A stretch of 6,717 nucleotides of DNA from Oscillospiraceae bacterium. Its GTDB lineage: Bacteria > Bacillota > Clostridia > Oscillospirales > Ruminococcaceae. Shown piece by piece: positions 5,960-6,717 of the stretch. The stretch covers positions 1 to 6,717 of the forward strand of contig JAAWBP010000087.1 in the NCBI GenBank assembly GCA_022792755.1. The letters are read 5' to 3'. Position numbers and translations under genes: made by a program. Under the pieces are notes generated by a model that saw only the letters and a program-made list of their open reading frames with translations, searched no databases and was not told the origin of the DNA. Position 1 is the stretch's first letter; every line of letters begins with the position of its first letter.

Positions 5960-6137
5960 GACTGGCCTCGGCGCGGAGTGCCTCCGCTCTCAATTCGGCC
6001 GGGTGTCCCCGGCGGGACAATTTCGCACCCAAACGTTTGATCGGTTTTAAGGTTTTTATCCTGCGAGGCACATGATACGAAACGCGTGGCTCGCGGGAAA
6101 TGAACCTTGTTATTTTCTCCACCTGCGGATCGCGTCT
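5960..6137 (+). repeat. Structured repeat unit U2
   Basis: Closest relative of U1. It has hairpin GCGGAG-TGC-CTCCGC (5973-5987), second hairpin GCCGGG-TGTC-CCCGGC (5998-6013), CGCAC (6024-6028), AAACGTTT and ATCCTGCGAGG (6058-6068), which can fold back on TGGCTCGCGGG (6088-6098). A tail CTTGTTATT...CTGCGGATCGCG ends the unit. The long identity with U1 (55 nt) contrasts with divergence after TGCGAGGC, where only the ability to pair is kept. It lies upstream of the minus-strand DUF3795 gene and would hold its promoter if that gene has its own. Confidence 0.85.
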
Positions 6138-6312
6138 GTCCTACCGGGGTCACCCGGTGTGCCGCGCGGGGCGGGGAACCCCCGCCGGTATTTCGCACCC
6201 GAACGTTTTGCCGGTTTTTGGCTAATAGACCTGCGAGGCATGTTATACAAAACATGCAGCTCGCGGAAAATAAACCTTGTTATTCGCACTGCCTGCGAAT
6301 CGCGTATTGACA
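6138..6312 (+). repeat. Structured repeat unit U3 with substituted but paired stems
   Basis: Tandem to U2, with conserved CGCAC blocks 170 bp apart. Hairpin 1 is replaced by ACCGGG-GTCA-CCCGGT (6143-6158) and hairpin 2 by GGCGGGG/CCCCGCC (6170-6186). The core is TTTCGCACCCGAACGTTTTG (6191-6210). CCTGCGAG (6230-6237) and GCATGTT (6238-6244) pair with AACATGC (6251-6257) and CTCGCGG (6260-6266). The tail ACCTTGTTATT...CTGCGAATCGCGTATTGAC matches U1 and U2. The changes of sequence with retained pairing suggest that structure is selected. Confidence 0.82.
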
Positions 6313-6475
6313 GCGGAAGCATTCCGCGCCTGTGCCCAGGCCGGACAATGCGCACACCAACGTTCTTCTGGCTTTTAAGTTTCCGTCCTGCGAACTGCCT
6401 GAGATAAAATGGGCATAGCGTATCTCGCGGGTTATGGACTTATAAATTGATATCACTTGGGTATCGCGATTGCCA
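6313..6475 (+). repeat. Structured repeat unit U4, diverged
   Basis: Opens with GCGGAA-GCA-TTCCGC (6313-6327), identical to the hairpin at 5508-5522. Then come GCCTG/CAGGC (6328-6341), CGCAC (6351-6355, 157 bp after that of U3), CAACGTTCT, GGCTTTTAAGTTTCCGTCCTGCGA, and an inner stem GAGATA (6401-6406)/TATCTC (6421-6426), followed by CGCGGG. The tail GGGTATCGCGATTGCC is a weak version of the usual end. No protein-coding potential is evident in this stretch. Confidence 0.78.
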
Positions 6476-6515
6476 GCGGAGGCACTCCGCCGTGCTTGGC
6501 CAGTCCGGCCACGGG
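6476..6515 (+). repeat. Truncated repeat unit U5 (hairpins only)
   Basis: Holds GCGGAG-GCA-CTCCGC (6476-6490) and TGGCC-AGTCC-GGCCA (6497-6511), then stops. The CGCAC core that should follow is replaced by the toxin promoter, whose -35 begins at 6520. This parallels the lone hairpin at 5508-5522 next to the DUF3795 gene. Confidence 0.7.
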
Positions 6516-6519
6516 CAGA

Positions 6520-6548
6520 TTGACAACCCCTGACGAATGTTGTAGAAT
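6520..6548 (+). promoter_or_regulatory. Sigma-A type promoter of the small toxin gene
   Basis: A perfect -35 box TTGACA (6520-6525) and a -10 box TAGAAT (6543-6548) are separated by 17 bases. The start of transcription is expected near 6555, about 70 bases before the toxin start codon. It is the only near-consensus promoter I can see in the window. Confidence 0.88.
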
Positions 6549-6624
6549 CAAGGTGGTACGGCAAGTACCCTTTAAGGCTGCCATAACGGTAGGCGGTTAA
6601 GTCTTGCCCTCGAAAGGGGGCGAT
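6549..6624 (+). promoter_or_regulatory. Structured 5' leader of the holin-like toxin mRNA
   Basis: Three consecutive hairpins can form: GGTAC/GTACC (6555-6559/6565-6569, extendable by AAGG with CTTT and one bulge), CTGCC/GGTAG (6578-6582/6588-6592), and CCCT-CGAA-AGGG (6607-6618). The last overlaps the AAAGGGGG ribosome-binding site (6613-6620) and could hide it. From memory, the wording AAGGCTGCC...ACGGTAGGCGGTT...TTGCCC..GAAAGGGGG recurs ahead of putative holin-like toxin genes in many Firmicutes. The role as a translation brake, possibly with an antisense RNA as in type I toxin-antitoxin systems, is inferred. Confidence 0.75.
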
Positions 6625-6717
6625 GTGTCGCACTACATATCTTTTTCAGAACTCTTTCAGTTCTGTACGCTGGTGATTAGTCTAATCAGCTTGATTGTAG
6701 CGTTAACGCATAAAAAG
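6625..6717 (+). CDS. Putative holin-like small membrane toxin, 3' end outside window
   Basis: The frame from GTG (6625) gives 31 residues with no stop before the window ends. A short polar N-terminus (about 1-10, SHYISFSEL) is followed by one hydrophobic helix (about 13-27, FCTLVISLISLIVAL) and a basic tail THKK. This is the build of the small single-span 'putative holin-like toxin' peptides of Firmicutes, which resemble type I toxins (TxpA/BsrG-like) and act at the cell membrane. GTG is preferred because AAAGGGGG ends 4 bases upstream and the frame has family-like content; the overlapping ATG at 6623 gives a 17-residue frame without a membrane span. It is expressed from its own promoter. Calling it a toxin rests on family resemblance, not a proven effect. 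Confidence 0.75.
   Translation, partial: MSHYISFSELFQFCTLVISLISLIVALTHKK

Noticed and set aside
6072..6407. Open frames on both strands across the repeat array (for example 6072-6407 plus and 5938-6255 minus)
   Set aside because: They are built wholly from hairpin repeats, lack ribosome-binding sites, and their codons follow the repeat pattern rather than a protein family.
5344..6515. CRISPR array
   Set aside because: Units are 157-170 bp, diverged, with internal hairpins and no uniform short repeats or unique spacers.
5400..6515. Integron cassette array with attC sites
   Set aside because: Small genes between structured repeats recall cassettes, but the AAC/GTT motifs sit together in the core (AAACGTTT) rather than at the ends of a long imperfect palindrome, and no integrase is visible.
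6623..6676. ATG at 6623 as the toxin start
   Set aside because: That frame ends after 17 codons without a membrane helix; the overlapping GTG at 6625 gives the family-like peptide.

Overview
The window looks like a GC-rich Firmicute, most likely a Clostridia lineage such as Oscillospiraceae. The reasons are strong AAGGAGG-type ribosome-binding sites, tightly packed co-directional genes, a two-subunit (split) transketolase, a YcxB-like membrane protein, and a Firmicutes-type small 'holin-like' toxin with its usual structured leader. The taxon is inferred; no rRNA or other marker gene is present.

Bases 109-5343 form one plus-strand gene cluster: an FGGY carbohydrate kinase, a two-helix YcxB-like membrane protein, an RpiB/LacAB-family isomerase, the N- and C-terminal transketolase subunits, then, after a GC-rich hairpin, a DapA/HOGA-type class I aldolase, closed by a perfect 19-bp terminator. 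Kinase, isomerase and split transketolase make a plausible sugar route: aldose to ketose, ketose phosphorylated, then C2-C3 cleavage feeding the pentose phosphate pathway. The isomerase and transketolase have both lost residues that normally open the sugar ring, bind phosphate or read substrate stereochemistry, and the aldolase lacks the arginine that defines dihydrodipicolinate synthase. The likely substrate is therefore not an ordinary pentose phosphate. The gene set resembles the transketolase branch of D-apiose catabolism, and its isomerase/transketolase part resembles the sulfoquinovose sulfo-transketolase pathway, but neither is proven here. No transporter, regulator or promoter for the cluster is visible.

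Bases 5344-6515, and 1-84 in reverse orientation, hold a family of structured repeats. Each full unit has a GCGGAR/YTCCGC hairpin, a second GC-rich hairpin, a conserved CGCAC...AACGTT block, an ATCCTGCGAGG block that folds back on a TCGCGG partner, and a short tail. Units run in tandem at 157-170 bp. Two small genes sit in or beside the array, each next to a shortened unit: a minus-strand DUF3795 cysteine-rich protein whose last residues are encoded by the repeat, and a toxin gene that starts just after the last unit and runs off the window end.
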